This document shows positions 45,703 through 53,811 of a stretch of 64,000 nt of DNA, piece by piece. The DNA lies in the NCBI GenBank assembly GCA_022072225.1, contig JAJVIC010000009.1:341746-405745 (forward strand), given 5' to 3'. A program made the translations under genes and the position numbers. Under the pieces are notes generated by a model that did no database searches, had not been told where the DNA came from, and saw nothing but the letters and a program-made list of their open reading frames with translations. This DNA is from Bacteroidia bacterium. Lineage in GTDB: Bacteria; Bacteroidota; Bacteroidia; SXHM01. The first letter of the stretch is position 1. Every line of letters begins with the position of its first letter.

Positions 45703-47145
45703 ATGAACTATAACTACCTGATAAAATCCATTAGCACCCTGTGCTTGTCTTTAATAGCATTTGCAGGTTTTGCACAGCAACTTCCGCTGAATGATTTGTA
45801 CTACGAAAATCGTTATCTCTTCAATCCTGCCAACGCAGGTGATCAGGGAGCCCTTGTCGGTTTCCTGAACCACCGCAGACAGTGGGTTGGACTGGAAGGA
45901 GCACCTGTTACAAATATTCTTAGTGTTCATAGTCCAATCGGTAAAGGAAATATCGGATTAGGAGGAACATTATCAAGCGACAGAACAGATTTCTTTCAGC
46001 GCATAGCAGGAAATGTAACCTACTCTCACCGCTTCAACTTCTCAAAAAACATTGTTCACAGCATTGCTTTTGGAGCTTCGGTTGGTTTTGTTGACAACAA
46101 ACTTAATCTTAGCGATGCCGTTGTTGAAGACTACAGCGATGTATTGCTTTCTTCAAACGCAAAAAACGGAACAACATTCAATGTTGATTTCGGTTTACGA
46201 TACAATATCAAAGGTTTGGAATTAGGTTTTGCAATTCCTCAGCTTTTTGAAACACAAATCCGCTATGAATCACCGGGAGAAGACGATCGTAAATTTACTT
46301 TACGCAGATCTATGGTTGGGTACTTGGGCTACAAATTTGCGATAAAAGAGAAATGGTATATACAACCTTCTGTTTTATTACGTAACAGCGCTAAGGCAAT
46401 GCAGATTGATGGTAACCTTAACATCAGCTATAAAGATATTATCTGGTTGGGAGCTACTTATCGTACTTCAGGTGGAATTATTCCTTCTATCGGATTTAAA
46501 GTTGCTAACCAGTTTACATTGGCTTATGCTTATGAATTTGCCGGCAGCAGCGGTATTTCTTCGCGCGGAAACGGAACACATGAGATTATGGCAGGTTTCC
46601 GTTTAACAGGTAACAAGAAAAACGAAGAGCAGGATAGAGCAATTGAAGATTTGAAAGCAAATCAATTAGCTATGGTTGCTCAACTTGACAGCTTGAAAGC
46701 TGAACAGGCAAGACTGAAAGAAAGCGATGCAACTCAGAATGGCAGGTTAGACGGTCATGAACAGCGAATTGAAAAACTTGAAAAAGATATCAATGACCTG
46801 AACAAAAAGATTGAAAATCAGAAGCCTGCCCAGATTGATACAAATCAGGTTAAAGACATGCTGAAACGTATGATAAAAGGAGAAGATGGTTCATATAAAG
46901 CAGTAGAACTTGAAAAAGGCTATTACGTGGTAATTGAATCATTCAAAGAACTTAAACGTGCCGAAAAAGCAATTGATTTGTGGAGCAAGAAAAGTGTGAA
47001 AGCTATTATTGTCCACAATGAAAAACGCGGTTGGTACTATGTGTACTCTGAGCGTTTTGATGCACTTGATCCTGCTCTGAAAGAAATGAAAAAAGTAAGA
47101 GCTTCAGGTTTGCAGGACAAAGCTTGGGTTCATATCTATAAATAA
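45703..47145 (+). CDS. PorP/SprF-family outer-membrane protein fused to a SPOR-like domain, left copy
   Basis: A 480-residue protein, about 150-180 longer than usual PorP/SprF proteins as I know them. After the signal peptide (GFAQQ) the barrel region (26-302) begins with the family motif YYENRYLFNPANAGDQGALVG and includes FLNHRRQWVGLEGAP. A coiled coil follows (about 305-375). The C-terminal 80 residues (400-480) fit a SPOR pattern: GYYVVIESFKELKRAEKAI, then AIIVHNEKRGWYYVYSERF, then AWVHIYK. SPOR domains bind denuded peptidoglycan. The protein could couple export of the CHU_C neighbour to wall anchoring. A strong terminator ends the cassette. Confidence 0.9.
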   Translation: MNYNYLIKSISTLCLSLIAFAGFAQQLPLNDLYYENRYLFNPANAGDQGALVGFLNHRRQWVGLEGAPVTNILSVHSPIGKGNIGLGGTLSSDRTDFFQRIAGNVTYSHRFNFSKNIVHSIAFGASVGFVDNKLNLSDAVVEDYSDVLLSSNAKNGTTFNVDFGLRYNIKGLELGFAIPQLFETQIRYESPGEDDRKFTLRRSMVGYLGYKFAIKEKWYIQPSVLLRNSAKAMQIDGNLNISYKDIIWLGATYRTSGGIIPSIGFKVANQFTLAYAYEFAGSSGISSRGNGTHEIMAGFRLTGNKKNEEQDRAIEDLKANQLAMVAQLDSLKAEQARLKESDATQNGRLDGHEQRIEKLEKDINDLNKKIENQKPAQIDTNQVKDMLKRMIKGEDGSYKAVELEKGYYVVIESFKELKRAEKAIDLWSKKSVKAIIVHNEKRGWYYVYSERFDALDPALKEMKKVRASGLQDKAWVHIYK

Positions 47146-47160
47146 GAATAGCCGAATATA

Positions 47161-47203
47161 AAATAAGAGAGCCCCGCGCCATAGGCGCGGGGCTCTCTTA
47201 TTT
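47161..47203. terminator. Bidirectional terminator closing the left cassette
   Basis: A perfect 20-bp stem (AAATAAGAGAGCCCCGCGCC and its complement) has an ATA loop and AT-rich flanks. It serves the PorP gene (+) and the convergent methyltransferase gene (-). Confidence 0.95.
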
Positions 47204-47213
47204 TACGGAACTA

Positions 47214-47882
47214 CTATTTCTTTATTGCGGCAATTGTATGTGTTCTCAGAAAGGGAAAACAAGAGTTTATAAGCCCATACAGTTTACCAACTCTTCGTCC
47301 AAGGGGTGGAGCAAGTGTTACTTTATAAAATGAGATTTCAGTAAATGATGGAAATAGCTTTTTTATCTCTTTTGCACCAACTCCTTTTACATCTTTGTTT
47401 GCCGGATTATTAAACTTGAAGTCATACCATAGAATAATTCCTCCCGGTTTAAGCATACGCCACATTTTTGTTGCAAGTTTTGTTTTGAAATCTGCGTCCA
47501 GAATAGAGGTGAACACCAGAGACTGAAAAACCACATCAAAATAATTCTCGAAATTTAATTGCAGGGCATCGCCCTCTGCTACGGTTATATGTGGATATTT
47601 TTCGCGTAGTTTAACGGTACGTTCAGGCAATAATTCTGCAGCAGTGATGTTTTGATCTTTTATTCCCAATGCCTGAAAGAATGGAATGTTTGCTCCTTCA
47701 CCGGCTCCAATTTCTATAAATTTTATGTTCTGCAGCTCTGTGAAATATTTTTCAATTATCGCGGAATAAATGTTTTCTCTTTCCTTAACCACATTTTCAA
47801 TAAATACTGCATTTTCATTTTTGCCGGCATTATTGACTTTTCGTTTTTCGTAACGTGATTTTATTTTGTCGGTCTCAGTCAT
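47214..47882 (-). CDS. Class I SAM-dependent methyltransferase
   Basis: A 222-residue Rossmann-fold methyltransferase. Motif I is FIEIGAGEGANIPFF, followed by an acidic motif (ITVAEGDALQLNF) and the post-motif block LKPGGIILWYDFKFNNP, common in small-molecule or glycan methyltransferases. It is the last gene of a minus-strand run and overlaps the GT2 gene by 4 nt, so it probably modifies a sugar or lipid-linked glycan made by its neighbours. The acceptor is not evident. Confidence 0.85.
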   Translation of the reverse strand: MTETDKIKSRYEKRKVNNAGKNENAVFIENVVKERENIYSAIIEKYFTELQNIKFIEIGAGEGANIPFFQALGIKDQNITAAELLPERTVKLREKYPHITVAEGDALQLNFENYFDVVFQSLVFTSILDADFKTKLATKMWRMLKPGGIILWYDFKFNNPANKDVKGVGAKEIKKLFPSFTEISFYKVTLAPPLGRRVGKLYGLINSCFPFLRTHTIAAIKK

Positions 47883-48895
47883 CTCGTCAATTCATATTTT
47901 GATTTGGAAGGCTGTTTGTTGAGTAAAATAAAATTTACAAAACCTTCTATATACCCCATCCCATAGCTGGTGTGAAGAATAAAAAAGGATAATAGAACGG
48001 TGAAAAATTGTTTAAAATTTTCTGAAAGTTTTAAAGCAAAAAGTGTTGCTGTCCCGGCATAAATTGCTGAGAACAGGAATAAATACTCCCAACGGTAGGG
48101 AAATAGAATAACTATAATTAGCAGCGCATACAAAACAATAATAAACAGAGCAGGAACCAACTGTCTAAGCGTTGTTATTGATTTATGTTTTTTGTTTACA
48201 TACACTTTCCAATATCCATATTGAAAATACTGTTGAAATAATTTAGAAAATGAAGACCGGACATAGTAAGTTGCCGAAGTATTTGTACTCAACCAAATTT
48301 TGCCACCGTTTTTCAGTAAACGAAAATTAAATTCATCATCCTGATTGCGCGCAAGTTCTTCGTCAAACAAACCGATTTTTTCAAACACTTCTTTGCGGTA
48401 TGCACCGAAAGCAACCGTGTCAACATAACCGGCTTTTAATCCTGTCCTGAAATGAGCATTTCCTACTCCAAATGGTGCTGACATAGCCAGCGAAACGGAA
48501 TTTGTCAACTCATCCGTGCTGACATTATTTAGCAATCCACCCGCACACCATACATCCGATTTTTTTTCAAGTACACTTACACATTCTGAGATATAGTTTG
48601 CTGAAAATTCTGCATGTGCGCCAAGTATTATTATCACATCGCCCGTTGCATTTTTAATTCCTGAATTAAGCGCATAAGGTGTTGTAATTTTTTCATTGAT
48701 AAGATAACGGATACTGCTGTTTTTTCTGCTGTATTCTTCGATTATTGCCGGAGTTCTATCGTTGCTCATCCCATCGCAAACCAGTATTTCAACCAGTTGA
48801 GCAGGATAATCGGAATTAATAACAGAATCTAAACAACGAACAATAAAATCTTCTTCGTTGCGGCAGGGAATAACTACAGAAACCTTTTTTGTCAT
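47879..48895 (-). CDS. Family 2 glycosyltransferase with C-terminal membrane helices
   Basis: A 338-residue GT-A enzyme. The nucleotide-sugar site is seen in VSVVIPCRNEEDFI, EILVCDGMSNDRT and GDVIIILGAHAEF, and the acceptor region in DEELARNQDDEFNFRL. Residues about 247-320 form two or three membrane helices. The type resembles transferases that extend undecaprenyl-linked or exopolysaccharide chains (succinoglycan-like). Four-nt overlaps with both neighbours indicate tight coupling. Confidence 0.88.
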   Translation of the reverse strand: MTKKVSVVIPCRNEEDFIVRCLDSVINSDYPAQLVEILVCDGMSNDRTPAIIEEYSRKNSSIRYLINEKITTPYALNSGIKNATGDVIIILGAHAEFSANYISECVSVLEKKSDVWCAGGLLNNVSTDELTNSVSLAMSAPFGVGNAHFRTGLKAGYVDTVAFGAYRKEVFEKIGLFDEELARNQDDEFNFRLLKNGGKIWLSTNTSATYYVRSSFSKLFQQYFQYGYWKVYVNKKHKSITTLRQLVPALFIIVLYALLIIVILFPYRWEYLFLFSAIYAGTATLFALKLSENFKQFFTVLLSFFILHTSYGMGYIEGFVNFILLNKQPSKSKYELTR

Positions 48896-49989
48896 TGTAG
48901 TTTTTTATAAAACGAGAGCAAATTAAGACTTTCTGCTTCCCAGTTGTATTTTTCTTTAACTGCTTTTTTTCCGTTTTCGCCCATTTGTTGGGCTGTTTTT
49001 TTGTCGTTTAGCAAACGGTTTACAGCATCAGCAATGGCTTCTGTATTATGAGGTGGAACACAAATTCCGCAATTATTACCTTCCACAATTTCTTTCCAGA
49101 GCGGAAAATCAGAGGCTACCACAGGAATTCCGGCCGCCATGTATTCAAAGATTTTTATAGGGTAGGCATTTACATAATTTGGAAGTTCTTTTAATACAGA
49201 TAAGCCAACTTGTGAACGCGCTATAATTCTCAACACATCTGTTCGGTTTAAAAATCCAAATTCATTTACTTTTTGCCAACCGCTAAGTTGCTCGCATTTA
49301 TCGCGTAATTCAGTTGTTCCAAAGGTTCCGGCAAGGTTAAGTCGGGCATTAATTTTTTCCATTGCCTTTAGCGTTAATAGTATTCCTCTTTCTTCTGTAA
49401 TTGAGCCCACATAACAGATTTCGTCATGTTTTTCATCTGATGCAGTAAATGAAAATTCACTTAACAACGGAAAATTTGAGACTATTTCAACACTTGAATT
49501 TGATTTAATAAAGCGATCTCGGATAAAAGGAGTTACCGTTATTATTCCGTTGAAGCGCGATGAAAAAAAGTTTTCTATGCGCTCAATGCAAAGCGAAAGT
49601 ATACTTGCAACAGTTTTACCGAGGTATGCTTTTGCAAACAACTGCCGCGGCAAATCTTCGTGTACATCATAAATTATTTTTTTTCCTTTGAGTTTTAATA
49701 ACCATGCAACCATCATTAACTCCGGGTCGTGGAAATGATAGATATCGGCATCAACATCAATTGCTTTTTTATATACACGCCAAACCGTTCTTGTCATGCG
49801 CGAGAGTCTTCCGTTACTTTTTCCTGCATCAATAATCCTCACTCCAGAGTTAGTTTCGTTTCCTTTTCCATCTGCTACAACCAGCGTAACATCATAACCA
49901 GCTGCAGAAAGCGATTTGCATTCTTTTATAAAAATGCGGATGTCATAGCGCGGGTGAGCTGAAGTAAAATGACAAACTTTTACTGCCAT
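48892..49989 (-). CDS. Family 4 glycosyltransferase
   Basis: A 365-residue GT-B enzyme. The N-terminal domain begins VCHFTSAHPRYDIRIFIKEC with the acceptor-side HFHDPELM. The C-terminal domain has the retaining GT4 motif EYMAAGIPVVASDFP and the donor-binding block GNNCGICVPPHNTEAIADAV. It is likely to act in assembly of a surface polysaccharide with the adjacent GT2 and polymerase-like proteins. It starts 4 nt after the polymerase-like gene's stop. Confidence 0.9.
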   Translation of the reverse strand: MAVKVCHFTSAHPRYDIRIFIKECKSLSAAGYDVTLVVADGKGNETNSGVRIIDAGKSNGRLSRMTRTVWRVYKKAIDVDADIYHFHDPELMMVAWLLKLKGKKIIYDVHEDLPRQLFAKAYLGKTVASILSLCIERIENFFSSRFNGIITVTPFIRDRFIKSNSSVEIVSNFPLLSEFSFTASDEKHDEICYVGSITEERGILLTLKAMEKINARLNLAGTFGTTELRDKCEQLSGWQKVNEFGFLNRTDVLRIIARSQVGLSVLKELPNYVNAYPIKIFEYMAAGIPVVASDFPLWKEIVEGNNCGICVPPHNTEAIADAVNRLLNDKKTAQQMGENGKKAVKEKYNWEAESLNLLSFYKKLQ

Positions 49990-49993
49990 GTTA

Positions 49994-51169
49994 TTATTTT
50001 GCTGTTGTAATCAACCTGCTGCGGAAAATGAAAAAAAGCAAAATAGTTAGTCCCCATCCTCCCGAAAACAACAAGGTAGTGAATGAGGTGGAACTAAGCA
50101 TCAGTGCAGGAAAAAAATTAAACACTGCCAGCCACACAAAATCCTGATCAAACAGTTTTTGGATAAAAAGAAAGAGAAGCGAAACGATCAACGCTGCTAA
50201 TACCAAACCGGTTTTACCGAAGTTGGAATATTCATACATGAAGGTAGCAACATTCACAGTGCCTTTTAAACCTTTTTCGGCATACTGAGGATAAAGGCGC
50301 GGATAAAAAACTTTTGAATATTCGGTGAACTCGCAGCCGAAAATCCTTGCAAAGCGATAACCGCATCCGTTCAGAAACGGATATTCATCAGGAATTAAAA
50401 GAAACCAATCACCAACTGTTTTTCCGGGAACTACCATTAACCGGCTGATTAAATTTTTCGAGCTTTTATTTAATGTTTCGGTTGTTGTCATTTCTACTTT
50501 TTCGTCTTCGGCAGTGACTTTTGAAGGACGGGTAATTATCATCAGGAAATATACACCTATAACAGGAATCATCATAATGGCAAAAGACTTGAGGTATTTT
50601 CTGTTCAGAAAAAAATATAAACCCAGCGGAACAAAAGTCATTACAATATAGCTTTTCTGCATGAGGTTAAGCGAATAAATAATCCCAACTACTGTCCATG
50701 CAATAAACCATTGTTTTTTTTGCGTGATACAGGAGTACACCACAAAAAATGGTATTACCGCGCGCATGATAAAACTGCGCAGGTAGTTAACCCATGTGCT
50801 GCTGTATGTTGTTACGTGCTGGCGTATCAGGGCAATATCCACTACATTGTCGCTTTGAGCAGTTTCAACCAGCGGAACAAAACCGATATGATAAAAGTGG
50901 AAAATTATAAAAAACGAAACCGAAAATAATGCAACATTAGGAAGATAAGGTATAATAAATTCTGCCTTTTCCGGCAAGCCGAACTTTACAGGAACAGAAA
51001 AAGCAGGAAGAAATTTTTGCAGCAAAAAATAAATTGCAATGAAAGAAAAAAGATGCAGAAAAAGTTCACCGAAAAAACGATACCCGGATTTATAATACAC
51101 ACCGGGAAACAGGAAAACAACAATTATGAAGTACAGAACAAAAAAGGGATGTTTCCTGATAAAAGCCAT
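49994..51169 (-). CDS. Polysaccharide polymerase-like multi-pass membrane protein
   Basis: A 391-residue integral membrane protein with about ten hydrophobic segments and a large loop (residues about 215-300) containing FLNGCGYRFARIFGCEFTEYSKVFYPRLYP. This topology is that of O-antigen or repeat-unit polymerases (Wzy-like), though no short catalytic motif confirms it. It lies 14 nt after RNase Y and 4 nt before the GT4 gene. It is the likely polymerase of the glycan cluster. Confidence 0.7.
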   Translation of the reverse strand: MAFIRKHPFFVLYFIIVVFLFPGVYYKSGYRFFGELFLHLFSFIAIYFLLQKFLPAFSVPVKFGLPEKAEFIIPYLPNVALFSVSFFIIFHFYHIGFVPLVETAQSDNVVDIALIRQHVTTYSSTWVNYLRSFIMRAVIPFFVVYSCITQKKQWFIAWTVVGIIYSLNLMQKSYIVMTFVPLGLYFFLNRKYLKSFAIMMIPVIGVYFLMIITRPSKVTAEDEKVEMTTTETLNKSSKNLISRLMVVPGKTVGDWFLLIPDEYPFLNGCGYRFARIFGCEFTEYSKVFYPRLYPQYAEKGLKGTVNVATFMYEYSNFGKTGLVLAALIVSLLFLFIQKLFDQDFVWLAVFNFFPALMLSSTSFTTLLFSGGWGLTILLFFIFRSRLITTAK

Positions 51170-51183
51170 TATGAATTACATAG

Positions 51184-52737
51184 CTACTTTGCTATTCCTA
51201 CAGCTCTTACCTCACGTATAACGGTAATCCTCACCTGACCGGGATAGGTCATCTCATTTTGTATTTTCTGTGAGATGTCAAACGCCAGTGTTTCCGCATC
51301 TTTATCTGAAACCTTTTCGCTTTCAACAATTACACGCAATTCGCGTCCGGCCTGAATGGCGTATGATTGTTTTACTCCCGGGTAAGCTAACGCAAGTGCT
51401 TCAAGGTCTTTCAAACGCTTTACATAAGCTTCTTCCATTTCGCGTCTTGCTCCGGGGCGTGCTCCCGAAATAGCGTCACACACCTGCACAATGGGCGAAA
51501 TCAAACTGGTCATTTCCACTTCATCGTGGTGAGCTCCAATGGCGTTGCACACTTCCGGTCTTTCTTTGTATTTTTCAGCAAGCTGCATTCCCAGCAGTGC
51601 GTGTGGTAATTCCGGTTGGTCGTCAGGAACTTTTCCGATGTCGTGCAGTAAGCCTGCGCGTTTTGCAAGTTTTACATTCAGGCCCAGTTCAGCTGCCATG
51701 GTAGCACAAAGGTTGGCCACTTCGCGCGAGTGTTGTAACAGGTTTTGTCCGTAGGATGAACGGTATTTCATTCTTCCTACCATTCGTATCAGTTCGGGAT
51801 GCAGACCGTGAATACCCAGGTCAATGGTGGTGCGTTTACCTATTTCAACAATTTCGTCTTCTAATTTTTTGGTGGTTTTGGCAACTACTTCTTCCACACG
51901 TGCCGGGTGAATACGTCCGTCTGTTACAAGCTGGTGAAGTGCCAGTCGCGCAATTTCTCTTTTTACCGGATCAAAGCCCGAGAGAATAATGGCTTCAGGT
52001 GTGTCGTCAACAATAATTTCAATACCAGTTGCGGCTTCCAGCGCACGGATGTTTCTTCCTTCGCGTCCTATAATTCTTCCTTTTACTTCATCACTTTCAA
52101 TATTGAAAACGGTAACCGAATTTTCAATGGCATGCTCAGTAGCTACACGCTGTATGGTTTGAATAACTACTTTCTTAGCCTCTTTATTGGCGGTGAGTTT
52201 TGCTTCGTCAACAATTTCTTTTATGTGCGAAAGTGCTTCGGTTCGGGCTTCGGCCTTTAATGCTTCTACCAGCTGGCTTTTTGCTTCTTCCTGTTTCAGG
52301 CCCGAAATAACCTCCAGTTGTTCAACCTGGCGTTTGTGAAGTTTTTCAATTTCTTCCTGTCTTTTGGTGTTTATTTCAATTTGAGAATTCAAACGGTCTT
52401 TTACTTTTTCAATCTCGGATTCTTTTCGTTTCAGTTCTTCAAATTTCGCATTAAGGTTACCTTCTTTTTGCTTAATACGGTTTTCGGCCGAAGTTATCTG
52501 AGCATTTTTTTCATTGATTGCTTTTTCGTGTTCAGCTTTCAGTTGCAGGAATTTTTCTTTGGCCTGTAACGTTTTTTCTTTCACAATTACTTCGCCTTTT
52601 GCTTCAGCATCTTTTATAAGTTGTGTGGCTTTTTCGCCCTGCATTTTTTTGTTGTAAAAAATAGTGCCGCCCATACCGAGCAATATGCCCACCACGCCTG
52701 CCGCTATGCTGATAATGATGTAAATTGAATCTTCCAT
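51184..52737 (-). CDS. rny: Ribonuclease Y
   Basis: A 517-residue membrane-anchored endoribonuclease that begins mRNA decay. An N-terminal helix (about 4-24) anchors it, a long coiled coil follows (about 30-185), then a KH domain ([15 protein letters not shown], about 215-275) and an HD domain ([11 protein letters not shown] ... [13 protein letters not shown], then [10 protein letters not shown]). The length and order match the family. A palindromic element and the 6S RNA candidate lie upstream; the polymerase-like gene starts 14 nt downstream. Confidence 0.96.
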   Translation of the reverse strand: MEDSIYIIISIAAGVVGILLGMGGTIFYNKKMQGEKATQLIKDAEAKGEVIVKEKTLQAKEKFLQLKAEHEKAINEKNAQITSAENRIKQKEGNLNAKFEELKRKESEIEKVKDRLNSQIEINTKRQEEIEKLHKRQVEQLEVISGLKQEEAKSQLVEALKAEARTEALSHIKEIVDEAKLTANKEAKKVVIQTIQRVATEHAIENSVTVFNIESDEVKGRIIGREGRNIRALEAATGIEIIVDDTPEAIILSGFDPVKREIARLALHQLVTDGRIHPARVEEVVAKTTKKLEDEIVEIGKRTTIDLGIHGLHPELIRMVGRMKYRSSYGQNLLQHSREVANLCATMAAELGLNVKLAKRAGLLHDIGKVPDDQPELPHALLGMQLAEKYKERPEVCNAIGAHHDEVEMTSLISPIVQVCDAISGARPGARREMEEAYVKRLKDLEALALAYPGVKQSYAIQAGRELRVIVESEKVSDKDAETLAFDISQKIQNEMTYPGQVRITVIREVRAVGIAK

Positions 52738-52769
52738 TTAATTTTTTAATTGTTTTAGTTAAATAATTC

Positions 52770-52827
52770 ACCACTGATTACACAGATTTACACAAAATAA
52801 TTTATGATAATCTGTGTAATCTGTGGT
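52770..52827. repeat. Palindromic element, CCACTGATTACACAGATT family
   Basis: ACCACTGATTACACAGATT ... AATCTGTGTAATCTGTGGT, an imperfect inverted repeat 33 nt upstream of the rny ATG and 5 nt beyond the T-run of the 6S candidate. It resembles a dispersed repeat I know from many Bacteroidota genomes. Confidence 0.85.
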
Positions 52828-52839
52828 AAGGCAAAAAAA

Positions 52840-53036
52840 AACCCGCCTAATTTCCAAAGGTTTATTAAACCCCTGTTGACATGGTTGGAACTGCCGGTAA
52901 TTCTCAAACGTCCACTGCCCTGATAAATCAGAGACCCACCGAAGCGGGAGCGAGGCCTGTTTTTAAATACCTGAGCGTTAGTGTTCCAAGTGTTTTAAGT
53001 GTTGAGTTTAAAAAACGTGTGAAATTAAGCGGGTAT
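52840..53036 (-). ncRNA. ssrS: 6S RNA candidate between zapA and rny
   Basis: Read on the minus strand, ACCCGCTTAATTTC (53034-53021) pairs with GAAATTAGGCGGGT (52854-52841), with 13 of 14 positions matched, closing a rod of about 195 nt that ends in nine T's. Inside it, GTTTTTTAAACTC pairs with GGGTTTAATAAAC. A large open bubble of about 15 nt per side follows, then GGAAC pairs with GTTCC. The upper arm contains CCCGC-TTCG-GTGGG, a UUCG hairpin. A long closing stem, central bubble and upper stem is the 6S layout, which mimics an open promoter and binds RNA polymerase. Position beside zapA recalls E. coli ssrS. The call rests on folding by eye and context. Confidence 0.72.
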
Positions 53037-53136
53037 GCTTTAAATAAGTTATTAAGTTTTAAAGTTAAAAGTCACAAGGTTTAGTTCCGACTTCCGGTTT
53101 TAAACAATAACGTATCTTCTCAAAGAACGATTTTAT

Positions 53137-53415
53137 TCAGTGTAATGCACTCGTAACTTCTTGCTCTAATTTTGTCAATCTTTGTGCAATATGTCCGTTT
53201 ATTTCTTCCTGTTGTTTCAGGGTTTCGGTTGCATATTGCAGGGCACACATGGCAAGCAGGTCTTGTTTGTCGCTTACTGCGTAGCTTTGTTCAAAAGCTT
53301 TGAGTTTTTTTGCCAGATCTTCCGCTGCTTTTTTCAGCCCCGCTTCCTGGCGGCTGTCAATTGTAAGCGGATACATTCGTCCTGCTATGTTTACCTTTAT
53401 TGAAAGATTTGCCAT
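53137..53415 (-). CDS. zapA: Cell division protein ZapA
   Basis: A 92-residue FtsZ-associated protein that bundles protofilaments at the division ring. The family N-terminus LSIKVNIAGRMYPLTID, the helical core EAGLKKAAEDLAKKLKAFE and the LLAMCALQYATE segment, then a C-terminal coiled coil, match ZapA. It follows the coiled-coil gene at 53432 by 16 nt on the same strand and precedes the 6S RNA candidate. Confidence 0.92.
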   Translation of the reverse strand: MANLSIKVNIAGRMYPLTIDSRQEAGLKKAAEDLAKKLKAFEQSYAVSDKQDLLAMCALQYATETLKQQEEINGHIAQRLTKLEQEVTSALH

Positions 53416-53431
53416 ATTAAAGCAATCGTTA

Positions 53432-53710
53432 CTAACTGTTCATTTGTGCAATGCACTTGTCTATTTCCCGCACAAGTTCATTTATCTTATACTTCATCGC
53501 TGCCGTATCCGGATTTGAGTCCGCTAAAGACTTTGCAAGTTTAATTATTTTATTCTTTTCCTCTAAATTTTTTAGTACTTCATTTTGAGTATCAACTGTT
53601 TTTCGCAATTGAGCCAGCTCCGTTTCCAAAGCCGTGTTCCTGCGTTTAAGCTCCGTATGACGCTTTACAAGTTCTTTTACCTTTTTTTCAAGTGATGAGA
53701 TTACCTCCAT
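53432..53710 (-). CDS. Coiled-coil protein upstream of zapA (ZapB-like)
   Basis: A 92-residue protein. Residues 1-60 are a regular coiled coil (SLEKKVKELVKRHTELKRRN...), followed by a conserved-looking C-terminal block, MKYKINELVREIDKCIAQMN. The size, coiled coil and linkage to zapA suggest a ZapB-like partner in division-ring organisation, but homology to E. coli ZapB is not shown. It is the first gene of the zapA pair; the region upstream (53711-53757) is short. Confidence 0.75.
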   Translation of the reverse strand: MEVISSLEKKVKELVKRHTELKRRNTALETELAQLRKTVDTQNEVLKNLEEKNKIIKLAKSLADSNPDTAAMKYKINELVREIDKCIAQMNS

Positions 53711-53757
53711 CTGTAACTCAGTTTAAATCCGGTTGAAAATACTGTTTTTCTGCGAAA

Positions 53758-53791
53758 CAAGAAGGGCGGCATATTCATGCCGCCCTTCTTG
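53758..53791 (-). terminator. Terminator closing the right adhesin operon
   Basis: A perfect 15-bp stem, CAAGAAGGGCGGCAT / ATGCCGCCCTTCTTG, has a 4-nt loop and lies 20 nt downstream of the PorP/SprF stop. Confidence 0.9.
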
Positions 53792-53811
53792 TCTTAACTT
53801 CTGTCAGAGGT

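Noticed and set aside
35270-47145. Prophage tail fibre or contact-dependent toxin interpretation of the giant gene
   Set aside because: HYR, PKD and SprB repeats with a type A T9SS tail explain it; no phage genes or toxin C-terminus are present.
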